This document shows positions 1 through 8,806 of a DNA stretch of 64,000 nucleotides, one piece after another (the first letter of the stretch is position 1; every line of letters starts with the position of its first letter). This DNA is from an uncultured Tropicimonas sp. (GTDB lineage: Bacteria; Pseudomonadota; Alphaproteobacteria; Rhodobacterales; Rhodobacteraceae). Position numbers and translations under genes: made by a program. The DNA is taken from NCBI GenBank assembly GCA_947497945.1, contig CANMIP010000028.1, forward strand, positions 1 through 64,000, written 5' to 3'. The notes below the pieces were generated by a model that made no database searches, was not told the DNA's origin, and saw nothing but the letters and a program-made list of their open reading frames with translations.

Positions 1-120
1 TTTGCGCCTGCTCAAGCCGCCGCATCGCTTTCGGGTCTCTGCCGATCAGACCCGCGTGAGAGCAATCTCGAAGCTCTGGCTTCGGGAGTGGTGTTGAAGC
101 CGCTCCCGACCCGCCGAACC

Positions 121-546
121 TCACGTGTTGACCACTTTTCCTTGCACCGTTTCATCACTGACCGAAGCCGAAAGATCATCCAGAATCGGGCAATCCGGCC
201 GGTTGTCACCAGCGCATTCATGCACCAGATGCGTGAGGGTCTTCTTCATCTCCTGCAACTCCTTGATCTTCGCATCCACCTGGACGAGGTGCTCCCTGGC
301 GATTTCCTTAACGTCGGCGCTGGCGCGGGAGTTGTCCTCGTAAAGCTCCAGCAGGTTGCGGCAATCGTCGATCGTGAATCCGAGTGAGCGGGCGCGGCTG
401 AGGAAGGCCAGCTTGTGCAGGTCGCTATCGCGGAACGAGCGATAGCCATTGGTGCTGCGCAGCGGTGTTACGAGGCCGATATCCTCGTAGTAGCGGATGG
501 TCTTTGCGGGCAGGCCCGAAAGGAGGGCAACGTCTCCGATGTTCAT
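121..546 (-). CDS. cueR: Cu(I)-responsive MerR-family regulator (CueR/HmrR type)
   Basis: This 141-residue protein is a cytoplasmic metal-sensing transcription activator. It opens with the MerR winged-helix domain (MNIGDVALLSGL, then TIRYYEDIGL at about residues 17-26) and continues into a long dimerisation helix. Near the C terminus it has HEC-AGDNRPD-CPIL, two cysteines with seven residues between them, the spacing of the Cu(I)/Ag(I) loop in CueR and HmrR. It starts 10 bp after the copA stop on the same strand, so sensor and exporter are probably cotranscribed. The ACCTTCC/GGAAGGT dyads found at six promoters in this window are the expected operator for this subfamily. A role in gold or silver sensing cannot be excluded from sequence. 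Confidence 0.93.
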   Translation of the reverse strand: MNIGDVALLSGLPAKTIRYYEDIGLVTPLRSTNGYRSFRDSDLHKLAFLSRARSLGFTIDDCRNLLELYEDNSRASADVKEIAREHLVQVDAKIKELQEMKKTLTHLVHECAGDNRPDCPILDDLSASVSDETVQGKVVNT

Positions 547-556
547 GACTTATCTC

Positions 557-3058
557 CTATTCGGCTGGAGCGGGGGACAGGGGGAGCTTGGTGGCGTTCC
601 GGGCTTCATCCGCAGCCAGAACAGGCTGCACGCGGCGCAGACGCAGCGCGTTGCTGAGAACAAAGACCGAGCTGAGCGCCATCGCACCAGCCGCCAGCAC
701 CGGCGAGAGCAGGATGCCGAAACCCGGGTAGAGCACGCCGGCGGCAACCGGGATCAGCGCGGTGTTGTAGCCAAAGGCCCAGCCGAGGTTTTGACGGATA
801 TTGCGCATGGTGCGGGCCGAAATTTCGAAGGCGTTGACCACGCCACGCAAGTCTCCCGTCATCAGCACCACGTCGGCGCTTTCTATGGCCACATCGGTGC
901 CGGTGCCGATAGCAATGCCAATATCGGAATGGGCCAGAGCTGGGGCGTCATTGATGCCGTCCCCGACAAAGGCGAGCTTGCGGCCGCCCTCGCGCAGGGC
1001 CTCCAGCGCCGCCACCTTGCCATCCGGCAGCACCTCGGCGACCACGTGGTCGATGCCGAGTTCGCGGGCAATCGCCTCGGCGGTCAGCTTCGCATCCCCG
1101 GTGATCATGGCGATCTGCAGCCCAAGCCCGTGCAGCGCTGCGATCGCCGTGCGCGAGCTTGCCTTGATCGGGTCGGAGACCGCGATCAAGGCGGCAACCT
1201 CGCCGTCGATGGCCGCGAAGAGTGGGGTCTTGCCTGCGGCGGCCAGCGCTTCGCCCTTGGATTCGAGCGTTCCGAGCACAACGCCTTCGCGCTCCATCAA
1301 CCGCCGGGCGCCGACGAGTACCTCGCGCCCCTGGACCATGCCGCGTACGCCGAAACCGGTGATCGAGGTGAAGCCCTCTACCTGCGGGAGAGCCGCCCGC
1401 TCCCCCGCCGCCCGCAGGATCGCCTCGGCCACGGGATGCTCGGAACTGGCCTCCACGGCGGCCACGAGGAGCAGAACAGCGTCGCGGTCTTGCCCTTCGA
1501 CAAGCTCCATGTCGGTCAGCGCAGGCGCGCCCTCGGTGATCGTCCCGGTCTTGTCCAGCGCGACCACCTGCACCTCCTGCAGCCGTTGCAGCGCGTCGCC
1601 CTTGCGGAAGAGCACGCCCAACTCGGCGGCGCGGCCCGTTCCGACCATGATCGAGGTTGGCGTGGCCAGCCCCATTGCGCAGGGGCAGGCAATGATCAGC
1701 ACCGCTACCCCGGCCACCAGCGCATAGGTCAGCGCCGGGTCCGGCCCGAAGACCAGCCACACAAGCACCGTCAGCGCCGCCAGCGTCATCACCGCGGGCA
1801 CGAACCACATGGTGATGCGGTCCACCAACCCCTGGATCGGCAGCTTGGCGCCCTGCGCCTCCTCCACCATCCGGATGATCTGGGCCAGCATCGTGTCGGC
1901 GCCCACGGCTGTCGCACGGAAGGAGATTGCCCCAGTGCCGTTGACCGTGCCGCCGACTACAGTGTCGCCCGCACCCTTGCCGACCGGAATCGGTTCACCG
2001 GTCAACATGCTCTCATCGACATAGGTGCTGCCCGAGATCACCTCGCCATCCACCGCGATCCGCTCGCCGGGGCGCACGCGGATCACGTCGCTGGTGGAGA
2101 TCTGGTCGATGGGAAGCTCGATGGTGTCGCCGTCGCGTTCGACAAGCGCAGACTTCGCTTGCAACCCAACAAGCTTGCGGATGGCCTGTCCGGTGCGGCC
2201 CTTGGCCCGCGCCTCGAGCCAGCGGCCGAGCAGGATCAGCACCACAATCACCGCGGCAGCCTCGAAATAGACCGCACGGGTTTCCGCGGGCAGCAGCTGC
2301 GGAAGGAAAGTCGCGACAACCGAATAGCCATAGGCGGCCGAGGTGCCGATAGCGACGAGGCTGTTCATGTCCGGCGCCCCGCGCAGCAGCGCGGGATAGC
2401 CCTTGAGATAGAAGCGCCGCCCCGGTCCGAAGAGCACGATGCTCGTCAGCACGAACTGGATCAGCCAGCTCGACTGGTGGCCGATGGTCTGGCCGATCAG
2501 CGCATGGAAACCGGGGATCATGTGCCCGCCCATCTCCAGCAGGAAGACAGGCAGGGCCAGCGCACCGGCAAAGAGCGTCAGGCGCCTGAGTTCATCGGCC
2601 TCGGCGGCCTTTCGGACGCCGGCATCCGGCGCGTCGCTCGCGGCCTGCGGCAAGGTGGCCGGATAGCCGGCATCCGTCGCCACGCGCACCAGCGCTTCTG
2701 GTGTTACCTGCCCTTCAAGATAGCGCACGCGCGCGGTTTCACTGGCCAGGTTGACCGAGGCTTCGAGCACGCCCGGCACCTTCTCCAATGCGCGTTCGAC
2801 GCGACCGACACAGGAGGCGCAGGACATTGAGCCGACCTGCAAAGTCACCTCCCCTGTGCGGGCCGGGTAGCCCGCCTTGTCCAGCGCCGCGGTGATTTCC
2901 GCTACATCCGCAGGCGCGAGGAAGTCTACCTTCGCGCTCTCGCTTGCGAGGTTCACTGCCGCATCCTCGACCCCGGGCAGGGCCTTCAGCGTGCGTTCGA
3001 CCCGGCCGACACAAGAGGCGCAGGAGATGCCCTCGACGGAGAGGTTAATCGTGTTCAT
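557..3058 (-). CDS. copA: Cu(I)-exporting P1B-type ATPase CopA
   Basis: This 833-residue inner-membrane pump moves Cu(I) from cytosol to periplasm using ATP. Two N-terminal heavy-metal-associated domains are visible (CASC at residues 13-16 and CxSC at 80-83). The transport motif CPC lies at 458-460 in a membrane helix, the TGE phosphatase motif at 353-355, the phosphorylated aspartate in DKTGT at 502, then the SEHP metal-ATPase motif and GDGINDAP. Length and order are typical of CopA1. An in-frame TTG and GTG lie just upstream, but the ATG at 3058 directly precedes the first HMA domain and is preferred. The promoter is a MerR-type operator with a 19-bp spacer at 3098-3128, and cueR follows in the same transcript. 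Confidence 0.97.
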   Translation of the reverse strand: MNTINLSVEGISCASCVGRVERTLKALPGVEDAAVNLASESAKVDFLAPADVAEITAALDKAGYPARTGEVTLQVGSMSCASCVGRVERALEKVPGVLEASVNLASETARVRYLEGQVTPEALVRVATDAGYPATLPQAASDAPDAGVRKAAEADELRRLTLFAGALALPVFLLEMGGHMIPGFHALIGQTIGHQSSWLIQFVLTSIVLFGPGRRFYLKGYPALLRGAPDMNSLVAIGTSAAYGYSVVATFLPQLLPAETRAVYFEAAAVIVVLILLGRWLEARAKGRTGQAIRKLVGLQAKSALVERDGDTIELPIDQISTSDVIRVRPGERIAVDGEVISGSTYVDESMLTGEPIPVGKGAGDTVVGGTVNGTGAISFRATAVGADTMLAQIIRMVEEAQGAKLPIQGLVDRITMWFVPAVMTLAALTVLVWLVFGPDPALTYALVAGVAVLIIACPCAMGLATPTSIMVGTGRAAELGVLFRKGDALQRLQEVQVVALDKTGTITEGAPALTDMELVEGQDRDAVLLLVAAVEASSEHPVAEAILRAAGERAALPQVEGFTSITGFGVRGMVQGREVLVGARRLMEREGVVLGTLESKGEALAAAGKTPLFAAIDGEVAALIAVSDPIKASSRTAIAALHGLGLQIAMITGDAKLTAEAIARELGIDHVVAEVLPDGKVAALEALREGGRKLAFVGDGINDAPALAHSDIGIAIGTGTDVAIESADVVLMTGDLRGVVNAFEISARTMRNIRQNLGWAFGYNTALIPVAAGVLYPGFGILLSPVLAAGAMALSSVFVLSNALRLRRVQPVLAADEARNATKLPLSPAPAE

Positions 3059-3097
3059 TTCGGTCACCAACGACTCAGTTTCATTCCGTTGACCCGA

Positions 3098-3128
3098 CAG
3101 ATAAGGGTTCCACCTGCTGGAAGGTCAA
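3098..3128 (-). promoter_or_regulatory. CueR/HmrR-type promoter-operator of copA
   Basis: On the minus strand this reads TTGACC, a 19-bp spacer, then TATCTG. The spacer contains the imperfect dyad TTCC-AGCAGGT-GGAA. A 19-bp spacer between -35 and -10 is the hallmark of MerR-activated promoters, where the regulator untwists DNA to align the two boxes. The -35 box overlaps the stop codon of the upstream Crp-like gene. It has the best -10 match of the set together with the site at 34086-34116. Confidence 0.88.
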
Positions 3129-3652
3129 GGGCGGCGTGATGCGAGTTCGCGATAAAGCGCCTCTCGACTGACCCCGAGTTCAGCCGCGAGTTCCTGCCAG
3201 CGTCCCCTTGCCGGGATCGCGCCACCGGTTTCCAGCCAGGCATCCAGCCGCCCGCCGACCGTGCGAATGGTCCGGATCTCGGCCCGACGGCGCGCCGATT
3301 GCAGCCCACGCGCCAGTTTGGCGGCCCAGTCCAGCGCAAGCTCAGGGTACGCTGCGAGTTCGGACAGGAAGGTTTCAACGGGCAGGACAAGCGCGTCACT
3401 GTCTTCCAGCGCTTGTGCGTCACAATGATAAGCTTCGGCGAAGGCCGCGGCTTCGGCCACCACATCTGCTGCGCGGGCGACATGAAGGATCAGGTCCGCA
3501 CCGGATCGCGTAACGCGACGAAGCGCGATTTCGCCGGAGATGCATAGATGGACCATGCGAACCCGATCGCCTGCATGGAACAAGTAGTCACCAGCCGCAT
3601 ATGCGCACTGAATGGCATTGCGCTCGAACACGTCTCGTATCAAATCCGACAT
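3125..3652 (-). CDS. Crp/Fnr-family transcriptional regulator
   Basis: About 175 residues from the ATG at 3652; a second ATG lies at 3664 and upstream in-frame extensions are unlikely. The first two thirds form a cyclic-nucleotide-binding-like beta roll (AAGDYLFHAGDRVRMVH, CISGEIALRR). The C terminus is a helix-turn-helix (WQELAAELGVSREALYRELA). No four-cysteine Fe-S signature of true Fnr is visible, so oxygen sensing by a cluster is unlikely. It lies between copA and a divergent exported protein whose start at 3721 is 68 bp away, so it may regulate that gene. The ligand is unknown. Confidence 0.85.
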   Translation of the reverse strand: MSDLIRDVFERNAIQCAYAAGDYLFHAGDRVRMVHLCISGEIALRRVTRSGADLILHVARAADVVAEAAAFAEAYHCDAQALEDSDALVLPVETFLSELAAYPELALDWAAKLARGLQSARRRAEIRTIRTVGGRLDAWLETGGAIPARGRWQELAAELGVSREALYRELASRRP

Positions 3653-3720
3653 GAATGAAATCATGTGATGGCGACGGGAAGTCTGCAAGCCTGCTCGAAC
3701 AATCCGATATGGAGGCGCGC

Positions 3721-4280
3721 ATGAGATCCCACATTTCAGTCCTTGCAGTGCTGCTTGGCCTTTCGACACCCGCGATGGCGCAGGATCATTCCTCGCACGT
3801 TCACCGGATGGAGCCCAAATCCGGTGTTTTTGAACCGGGTCAATCCGCCTTTGGAGCCATTCAGGAGATCGTCGATGCCCTGCAATCCGATCCCGAGACG
3901 GACTGGAGCCGGGTCGATATCGACGCGCTGCGATCTCATCTCGTCGATATGGACAACGTCATCATGCGGGCGCAGGTCGCAACGCTGACGATCGCCCGCG
4001 GCGCGGAGTTCCTCGTCACATCCAGCGACCCGTCGGTTCGCGCCTCCATTCAGGCAATGGTCACGGCCCACGCCGCGACGATGAATGGCAGCGGCGGCCT
4101 GGAACAGGTAGCGTCGCTGCTTCCGATGGTGCAAGCCTGCGTGTCATCGGCGATCCCTCCGACACGGACCGGATCGTCGGCCTGGGCTTCTTCGGCGTTC
4201 TGAGCCTTGGAGCGCACCATCAGGGGCATCATCTCGCAATGGCCCGCGGCGCGGCACCGCATGCCCATGAGACGAAGTGA
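3721..4280 (+). pseudogene. Exported protein of unknown function, frameshifted near 4115-4125
   Basis: The ATG at 3721 has a good ribosome site (GGAGG, 5-nt spacing) and begins a clear signal peptide (MRSHISVLAVLLGLSTPAMAQ). The frame reads well to about 4120 (VDALQSDPETDWSRVDIDAL and onward) and then degenerates to an unlikely tail ending at 4203. In the frame one base back, sensible coding continues from about 4119 as ASDGASLRVIGDPSD, then GLGFFGVLSLGAHHQGHHLA, with a stop at 4278-4280. The whole protein would be about 186 residues with a His-rich end. A single-base deletion, a -1 ribosomal slip or a sequencing error would all give this pattern. No family was recognised. Its position beside copZ suggests a copper-linked envelope role. 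Confidence 0.7.
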
Positions 4281-4343
4281 CAGCGAAATCGGCTTGACCT
4301 TCCTGCGCTGGAACCGATGAAAGTGACACAAAAGGAGCCCCTC

Positions 4344-4541
4344 ATGACCCGTTTCACCGTCCCCGAAATGAGCTGTGGCCACTGCACGGCCGCCATTGAA
4401 AAGGCGATCAAGGAGATCGACACGGCCGCATCGGTCGCGTGCAACCTCGACGATCGTACCGTAACGATTTCCAGCGATCTTCCCGCGAAGGCGCTTCAAT
4501 CAGCCATCTACGACGCTGGCTACAAGTCCGAAGCCGCCTGA
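4344..4541 (+). CDS. copZ: Copper chaperone, single HMA domain (CopZ-like)
   Basis: A 65-residue single-domain protein starting at the ATG at 4344 (MTRFTVPEMSCGHC). It has the heavy-metal-associated fold pattern with the CGHC metal site in loop 1 and the closing ISSDLPAKALQSAIYDAGY helix. In this family the protein carries Cu(I) in the cytosol and passes it to CopA or to the CueR sensor. An in-frame ATG at 4317 would add nine residues that do not fit the family. A strong hairpin follows, isolating it from the convergent dsbA gene. Confidence 0.92.
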   Translation: MTRFTVPEMSCGHCTAAIEKAIKEIDTAASVACNLDDRTVTISSDLPAKALQSAIYDAGYKSEAA

Positions 4542-4553
4542 CGGCAATAAAAG

Positions 4554-4576
4554 GCCGGAGGCATGACGCCTCCGGC
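4554..4576 (-). terminator. Rho-independent terminator for the minus-strand operon, also a stop for copZ
   Basis: A perfect 9-bp stem (GCCGGAGGC / GCCTCCGGC) with a 5-nt loop. On the minus strand it is followed by CTTTTATT, a usable U tract, so it best terminates the operon ending with dsbA at 4612. On the plus strand the following bases are not T-rich, so it would work only weakly there. Confidence 0.8.
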
Positions 4577-4611
4577 AAGTTGAAAGCCCCCATGTCCGAA
4601 GGCCTTCGGGA

Positions 4612-5340
4612 TTAGTTGGCGGCGCGCGCCTTGTCGACAAGGTCCTCCAGTTGCGGCTTCTCGACATAGCCGGGCACCAGCGCTTCGCCGATGACGAAGG
4701 ACGGTGTTCCGTTGAAGTTGAGCGCCCGGGCGAGGTCCATCGAGGTTGCGATATGCTGCTCGACCTCCGGGCTCTCCATGTCTTCCCAGAGTTGATCCAC
4801 ATCGAGCCCGACATCTTCTGCCGCTTGGAGAACCGAGGCCTCGGTGGCGCGCCCCTTGAGGTCCATCAGTGCCCAGTGGAAGGCTTCGTATTTTCCCTGC
4901 TTGCGGGAGGCGAGTGCGGCGCGGGCCGCGAACACGGAGCCCTCGCCGAGGATCGGCCATTCCCGATAGACAACGCGGATGTTGGCATCCTCGGCCATGA
5001 GTGCCTTCACCTGACCAGCAGCCTGTTTGCAGTAGGGGCAGTTATAGTCGAAGAATTCGACCACCGTGACGTCGCCCTCCGGGTTGCCGATCACCGGCGC
5101 GTTGGGATCGTTTTCAAGCGTCTCGCGATGGACGCCGAGAACCTGGGTCGCGGCGGCGGCCTGTTGCTCGGCTTCCTGCGCCTGCAGAAGTTCGACAGCC
5201 TCCATGACGATGCCGGGATTCTCCCGGATCGCTTCATAGACCAGTTCCTTGATGCGTGCTTCGCTGAGATCGTCGGCCATGGCCGGGAGCGGACCCAGCA
5301 GCGCAATCGCCGCCGCCATCGCGGCAAAAAGAGGTTTCAT
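4612..5340 (-). CDS. Periplasmic DsbA-family thiol oxidoreductase (Com1/ScsC-like)
   Basis: A 242-residue protein with an N-terminal signal peptide (ending PAMA-DD), a helical linker of about 60 residues and a thioredoxin domain with the active site CPYC (FFDYNCPYCKQAAG). Near the end is the cis-proline loop NFNGTPSFVIG. The linker resembles the N-terminal stalk of ScsC/Com1 proteins, some of which oligomerise and act as disulfide isomerases in copper stress. It is the last gene of the multicopper oxidase operon. It is distinct from the second CPYC protein at 11023 and the CEAC protein at 44748. Confidence 0.9.
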   Translation of the reverse strand: MKPLFAAMAAAIALLGPLPAMADDLSEARIKELVYEAIRENPGIVMEAVELLQAQEAEQQAAAATQVLGVHRETLENDPNAPVIGNPEGDVTVVEFFDYNCPYCKQAAGQVKALMAEDANIRVVYREWPILGEGSVFAARAALASRKQGKYEAFHWALMDLKGRATEASVLQAAEDVGLDVDQLWEDMESPEVEQHIATSMDLARALNFNGTPSFVIGEALVPGYVEKPQLEDLVDKARAAN

Positions 5341-5344
5341 ATGT

Positions 5345-5861
5345 TCAGTTTCCCTGTTGTCTGCGTTCTGCTTCGGTCCGGACCGACTGGATCTCGCGGA
5401 TGCGATCCGACCAGGTGGACTTGATGAAGGCGATGATGTTCCAGATATCCTGATCAGTTAGGCTCTCGCCAAAGCCCGGCATGCCGCTGTCGAACTCCAT
5501 CCCCTGCCGGGCCAGCGTTTCCGCCCCGCCGAGTTGCGTGTAAGTAAAGAGCAGCATGTCGCCGTGATGCCAGGTATGGCCGGTCTCGTCATGCGGCGGC
5601 GCGGGCAGCAACCCGTCCTCGCCCGGAGATCGCCAGTCTTCCGATTGCCCTTCGAGGCTGGCGCCGTGGCAGGAGGCACAATGCTCCGCGTAGAGTGACG
5701 CGCCTGCCGCCACGTCGACATCCTCTGGCTGCTGCCGCCACGTCGACATCCTCTGGCTGCCCGAAGGATTGGGCACGGGCACCGGTGAGGAACCATACCG
5801 CACCGCCGGCAATCACTGCACCGGCAGCAAGCGCAGCAATGCCTTTGACGATCCCCTTCAT
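5345..5861 (-). pseudogene. Class I cytochrome c, frameshifted by a 28-bp tandem duplication
   Basis: The ATG at 5861 overlaps the multicopper oxidase stop (ATGA) and encodes an anchor or signal sequence (MKGIVKGIAALAAGAVIAGG) followed by SFGQPEDVDVAA. There the frame breaks. The rest of the cytochrome is read from the next frame: GASLYAEHCASCHGASLEG with one CASCH haem site, then DSGMPGFGESLTDQDIWNIIAFIKS. The break coincides with two perfect 28-bp tandem copies at 5705-5760. Removing one copy (28 = 9x3+1) restores a single open frame of about 162 residues. The fold and spacing match the intact cytochrome at 13910-14395, which is probably a paralogue. The gene is likely inactive unless slippage corrects the frame. 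Confidence 0.87.
5705..5760. repeat. 28-bp perfect tandem duplication, two copies
   Basis: Positions 5705-5732 and 5733-5760 are identical base for base, with a period of 28. The unit lies inside the cytochrome c gene and codes for the PEDVDVAA region. Because 28 is not a multiple of three, the extra copy shifts the frame. It looks like a recent replication-slippage event. Confidence 0.97.
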
Positions 5862-7249
5862 GCCAGGACCTTGATGCGCGTCATCATTCCGGCAGCGGCA
5901 TGGGTCAACATGTGGCAATGGAACACCCAATCGCCGGGGTTGTGCGCGACGAAAGCGATCTCGCGGGCCTCGTCGCCGAACATCAGCAGCGTGTCGCGCA
6001 GCGGGCCAAGGCTTCCGTCGGGCAGGACTTCGCGAAAATGATGCCCGTGAAGGTGCATCCCATGCGGGAACATCGTGTCATTCTGCAGCGTCACGCGCAC
6101 CGTCTGTCCGCGTTCGGCGGTCAGGAGCGGTTCCCCCGGCATGCCGACAACGCCGTTCATGGCCCAGAAGTTCATGTTCTGCGCCGCCTCTCGGAAGCCA
6201 ACCTCGCGCCCGTCCATCCGGGCCGCCTGGAAGCCGCGCATCGCACCACCCTCCATGCGAAGTGTGCTGAGCAGCGCATCGTCAAGCCCGCCTACGACCA
6301 TATCGGAGTTCGGCGGCAGGGGCGCCGGCACGCCGCGACGGCTCTCGGCCGTTTTTCCAGTGACAGAGAACAGGATCTGGCTGACCCCTTCTTCGCGCTC
6401 CAGCCGGATCAGATGCGCCTCGCTTCCCGCTTCGGCGGTCACGTCGACGATGAGATCGGCACGCTGCGCAGGGGCGAGAAGCAGCGTCTCGGGGATCGGC
6501 TGCGGTACCTCCAGCGGCATCCCGTCCAGCGCAACGATCCAGCCTTCGAGCCCTTGGAGCTGAAGCTGGAAGATTTTTGCATTGGCGGTGTTCAACAGGC
6601 GGAGTCGCAGTCGCTCGTTCTGCTTCACGGTGAGCGCCTTGTTGAAGATGCCGTTCGTGACCGCGATATTGCCGATCCGCCCACCATGGCTGAAATCACG
6701 CATGTTGCCGAAACCGGCGATCTGCCCAGTCTCCGGATCGAGCCGGAAATCGTCGAGCACCAGAACCTCGTCCCGGTCCACATCCGGCGCCTCCGCTTCC
6801 TCGACGATCAGCGCGCCCTGCAATCCGCGCGCGACCTGTTCGTAGGACTGGTTGTGCGAGTGATACCAGTAGGTGCCAGCGTCGGGCAGGTCGAACTCAT
6901 AGAGGAACTCGCCGCCTGGTGGCACCGCCTCCTGCGTGACGCCCGGCACGCCGTCCATCGCGTTGTCGATGCGAATCCCGTGCCAGTGAAGCGAGGTCGG
7001 CTCAGGCAGCGAGTTGACGAGCTTGCGCCGCAGCCGGTCTCCCTGCCGGGCCCGGATCTCCGTACCGGGCACCGAGCCTCCATAGCTCCAGATCTCCGTT
7101 TGTGGATAGCCTTCCGGCGCGATCTGTACTGTGGCCAGAGCCGCCTCGAGGGTCTCGGATGCAATGCCGGTCGCGAGGGTTCGGCGTGGCACGAGCGGCA
7201 ATGCAGCCATCGCGCTCGCGCCGGCAAGCAAGGATCTTCGTGAAATCAT
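5858..7249 (-). CDS. Tat-exported multicopper oxidase (CueO/CopA-oxidase type)
   Basis: A 463-residue periplasmic oxidase starting at the ATG at 7249, which begins a twin-arginine signal (ISRRSLLAGASA). All four copper-binding motifs are present in order: HWHG, WYHSH, HPHGMHLHGHHF-like (MFPHGMHLHGHHF) and the last HCHMLTH. This supports a complete T1 site plus trinuclear centre. The family oxidises Cu(I) to the less toxic Cu(II) in the periplasm, or other substrates with oxygen as acceptor. No obvious Met-rich insertion like that of E. coli CueO is visible. It is flanked by cytochrome c genes in one operon, which suggests that electrons may also be exchanged with haem proteins. Confidence 0.94.
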   Translation of the reverse strand: MISRRSLLAGASAMAALPLVPRRTLATGIASETLEAALATVQIAPEGYPQTEIWSYGGSVPGTEIRARQGDRLRRKLVNSLPEPTSLHWHGIRIDNAMDGVPGVTQEAVPPGGEFLYEFDLPDAGTYWYHSHNQSYEQVARGLQGALIVEEAEAPDVDRDEVLVLDDFRLDPETGQIAGFGNMRDFSHGGRIGNIAVTNGIFNKALTVKQNERLRLRLLNTANAKIFQLQLQGLEGWIVALDGMPLEVPQPIPETLLLAPAQRADLIVDVTAEAGSEAHLIRLEREEGVSQILFSVTGKTAESRRGVPAPLPPNSDMVVGGLDDALLSTLRMEGGAMRGFQAARMDGREVGFREAAQNMNFWAMNGVVGMPGEPLLTAERGQTVRVTLQNDTMFPHGMHLHGHHFREVLPDGSLGPLRDTLLMFGDEAREIAFVAHNPGDWVFHCHMLTHAAAGMMTRIKVLA

Positions 7250-7301
7250 CGTTTTGGTCCCATATTTGTCACCGCGGGCCAGTGCTGGCCCGCGAGCTTT
7301 T

Positions 7302-8189
7302 TCAATCTGCATCGAGCACGTAGGTCGCCATCGCGGTTAGGTCCTCGTCTGTCAGGAACGCCGTGCCGCCCTGCACCACTTCGCCCATACTACCACCAAA
7401 GGCGTCGCCATCCGGCATCACCCCGGTGCGCAGGGCGAAAGCGAGGTTCGCGACGGTCCAGCCTCGTTCAGTGAGATGTTCCGGCAGGATGGAAGGCGCC
7501 TTGTCACCACCGGGCAGGGCGTCATTTCCGGCAAACGCCGCGCCCGACATGCGCGCTCCGGCGAAGTTCCGTGCCGTGTGGCAGGCCGCGCAATGGGATG
7601 CCCCCTCCACCAGTTCCCGCCCACGGTTCCAGGCCGCGCTCTTCCCGTCGACAGGTTCGGTCTCCGGAGGTTTCAGAAAGGCGGCCCGCCAGAGCTTCAT
7701 GCCCCAACGCTGGTTGAAAGGGAACGCCACCACATGCGCGGGCGCAGGCTCGGCGACCGGAGGCACCGTCTGGAACGCGGCCCAGAGATCGGCGATCTGC
7801 TGGTCGGTGAAATTCCCGTAGAACGGATAGGTAAAGGTCGGGAAATAGGGTGCACTCTCGGGCGAGATCCCCTGCCGCACCGCCTTCGCGAAGTCCTCGA
7901 TCTCCCAGTTTCCGATGCCATGATCGGGGTCCGTCGTCAGGTTGGGGGGGTAAAAGGCGCCGAAGGGCGTCTCCAAGGGCGCTCCGCCCGCGAGCGGTGC
8001 GCCACCACCGGACATGTCGGTGTGGCAGGCGATGCACCCGCTGGCGCGGGCCAGATAGGCGCCACGGTTCACGTCTCCTGTCAACTCGATCGGAGCAGGT
8101 TCCTCTCCCACCGGCCAGAACATCAGGCCGATCACGAAGACCCCGCCCGCTACGACCCCAAGGGCCGCAAGGCGCAACAGAGCCATCAT
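7302..8189 (-). CDS. Membrane-anchored diheme cytochrome c
   Basis: A 295-residue protein with an N-terminal membrane anchor (MMALLRLAALGVVAGGVFVIGLMFW) and two c-type haem sites, CIACH near residue 52 and CAACH near 196. The two halves resemble the tandem cytochrome domains of alcohol or aldehyde dehydrogenase-type electron carriers (ASGCIACHTDMSGGGAPLAGG, then GASHCAACHTARNFAGAR). It would pass electrons in the periplasm between donors and the respiratory chain. It lies between the multicopper oxidase and a cytochrome c'-like gene on the same strand with short gaps. Confidence 0.9.
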   Translation of the reverse strand: MMALLRLAALGVVAGGVFVIGLMFWPVGEEPAPIELTGDVNRGAYLARASGCIACHTDMSGGGAPLAGGAPLETPFGAFYPPNLTTDPDHGIGNWEIEDFAKAVRQGISPESAPYFPTFTYPFYGNFTDQQIADLWAAFQTVPPVAEPAPAHVVAFPFNQRWGMKLWRAAFLKPPETEPVDGKSAAWNRGRELVEGASHCAACHTARNFAGARMSGAAFAGNDALPGGDKAPSILPEHLTERGWTVANLAFALRTGVMPDGDAFGGSMGEVVQGGTAFLTDEDLTAMATYVLDAD

Positions 8190-8190
8190 G

Positions 8191-8763
8191 TCATTTCTCC
8201 TCGGCGCGGAACCTCGTGTGACAAGCCGTGCAGGCCTGGCTGACCATGGCGAAGGCCATGTCAGCGGGCATCTGTCCGATATGCTCGGCGCTCATCATCG
8301 GCGCGCCACCCATCATCCCTTGACCGCCCATCATTCCGGCACCCATTGCGCCACCGCCCATCATTCCGCCTTGTGCCGGCATTCCACCGACACCGTTATC
8401 AGCAGCGCTTTCCAGCCCCTCAGCAAAGATCTCCAGTTGCTGTGCGAAACCGGTGAAGGATTCCCAGTCCTGCCAGATCTCAGGTTTCGCCTCCGACGGC
8501 ATGCCATCAGATCCTTCCGGGAACTTGGAAGTCATCGCCTCGCCAGCATGGGCAGCGATCTGCCGAGCACCATCTTTGACGGCGGCGGCATCGTATGTCG
8601 CCGTGCCTTGCATCATGGGCGCCAGCGCTTTCATCACCTTGGCCATGGCAGACATCCCGTCCATGCGTTCCTTGACGATCCCGGTCGCCCCACCGTGGGC
8701 AAACGCAGCGATGGCGATGAGCGAAACACCGGCTGCGCCGGCGATGGTAGCTTTGATTTTCAT
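8191..8763 (-). CDS. Cytochrome c'/c556-like protein with Met/Gly-rich insert
   Basis: A 190-residue exported protein from the ATG at 8763 (MKIKATIAGAAGVSLIAIAAFAHGG signal). The four-helix cytochrome c'/c556 pattern is visible (ATGIVKERMDGMSAMAKVMKALAPM, then a C-terminal haem site CTACHTRFR). Between helices 3 and 4 there is an unusual insert of repeated GGMM/GMMGG units at about residues 125-155, which could bind soft metals such as Cu(I). That insert is not part of the usual cytochrome c' fold. The gene stop lies 1 bp before the start of the diheme cytochrome. Confidence 0.88.
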   Translation of the reverse strand: MKIKATIAGAAGVSLIAIAAFAHGGATGIVKERMDGMSAMAKVMKALAPMMQGTATYDAAAVKDGARQIAAHAGEAMTSKFPEGSDGMPSEAKPEIWQDWESFTGFAQQLEIFAEGLESAADNGVGGMPAQGGMMGGGAMGAGMMGGQGMMGGAPMMSAEHIGQMPADMAFAMVSQACTACHTRFRAEEK

Positions 8764-8806
8764 GGTTTCGATCCTGTATTGTCCTGTCTCTGATGGTCTT
8801 TCGAAA

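Noticed and set aside
1-97. Plus-strand frame open from the left edge, ending at a TGA at 95-97
   Set aside because: It could be the end of a gene entering from the left, but 31 codons give no recognisable motif. The rest of the 120-bp stretch before cueR shows no other feature.
497-2830. A 777-codon open frame on the plus strand opposite copA
   Set aside because: It is the antisense shadow of copA in GC-rich DNA. It has no domain pattern and is rich in His, Arg and Gln as expected for such shadows.
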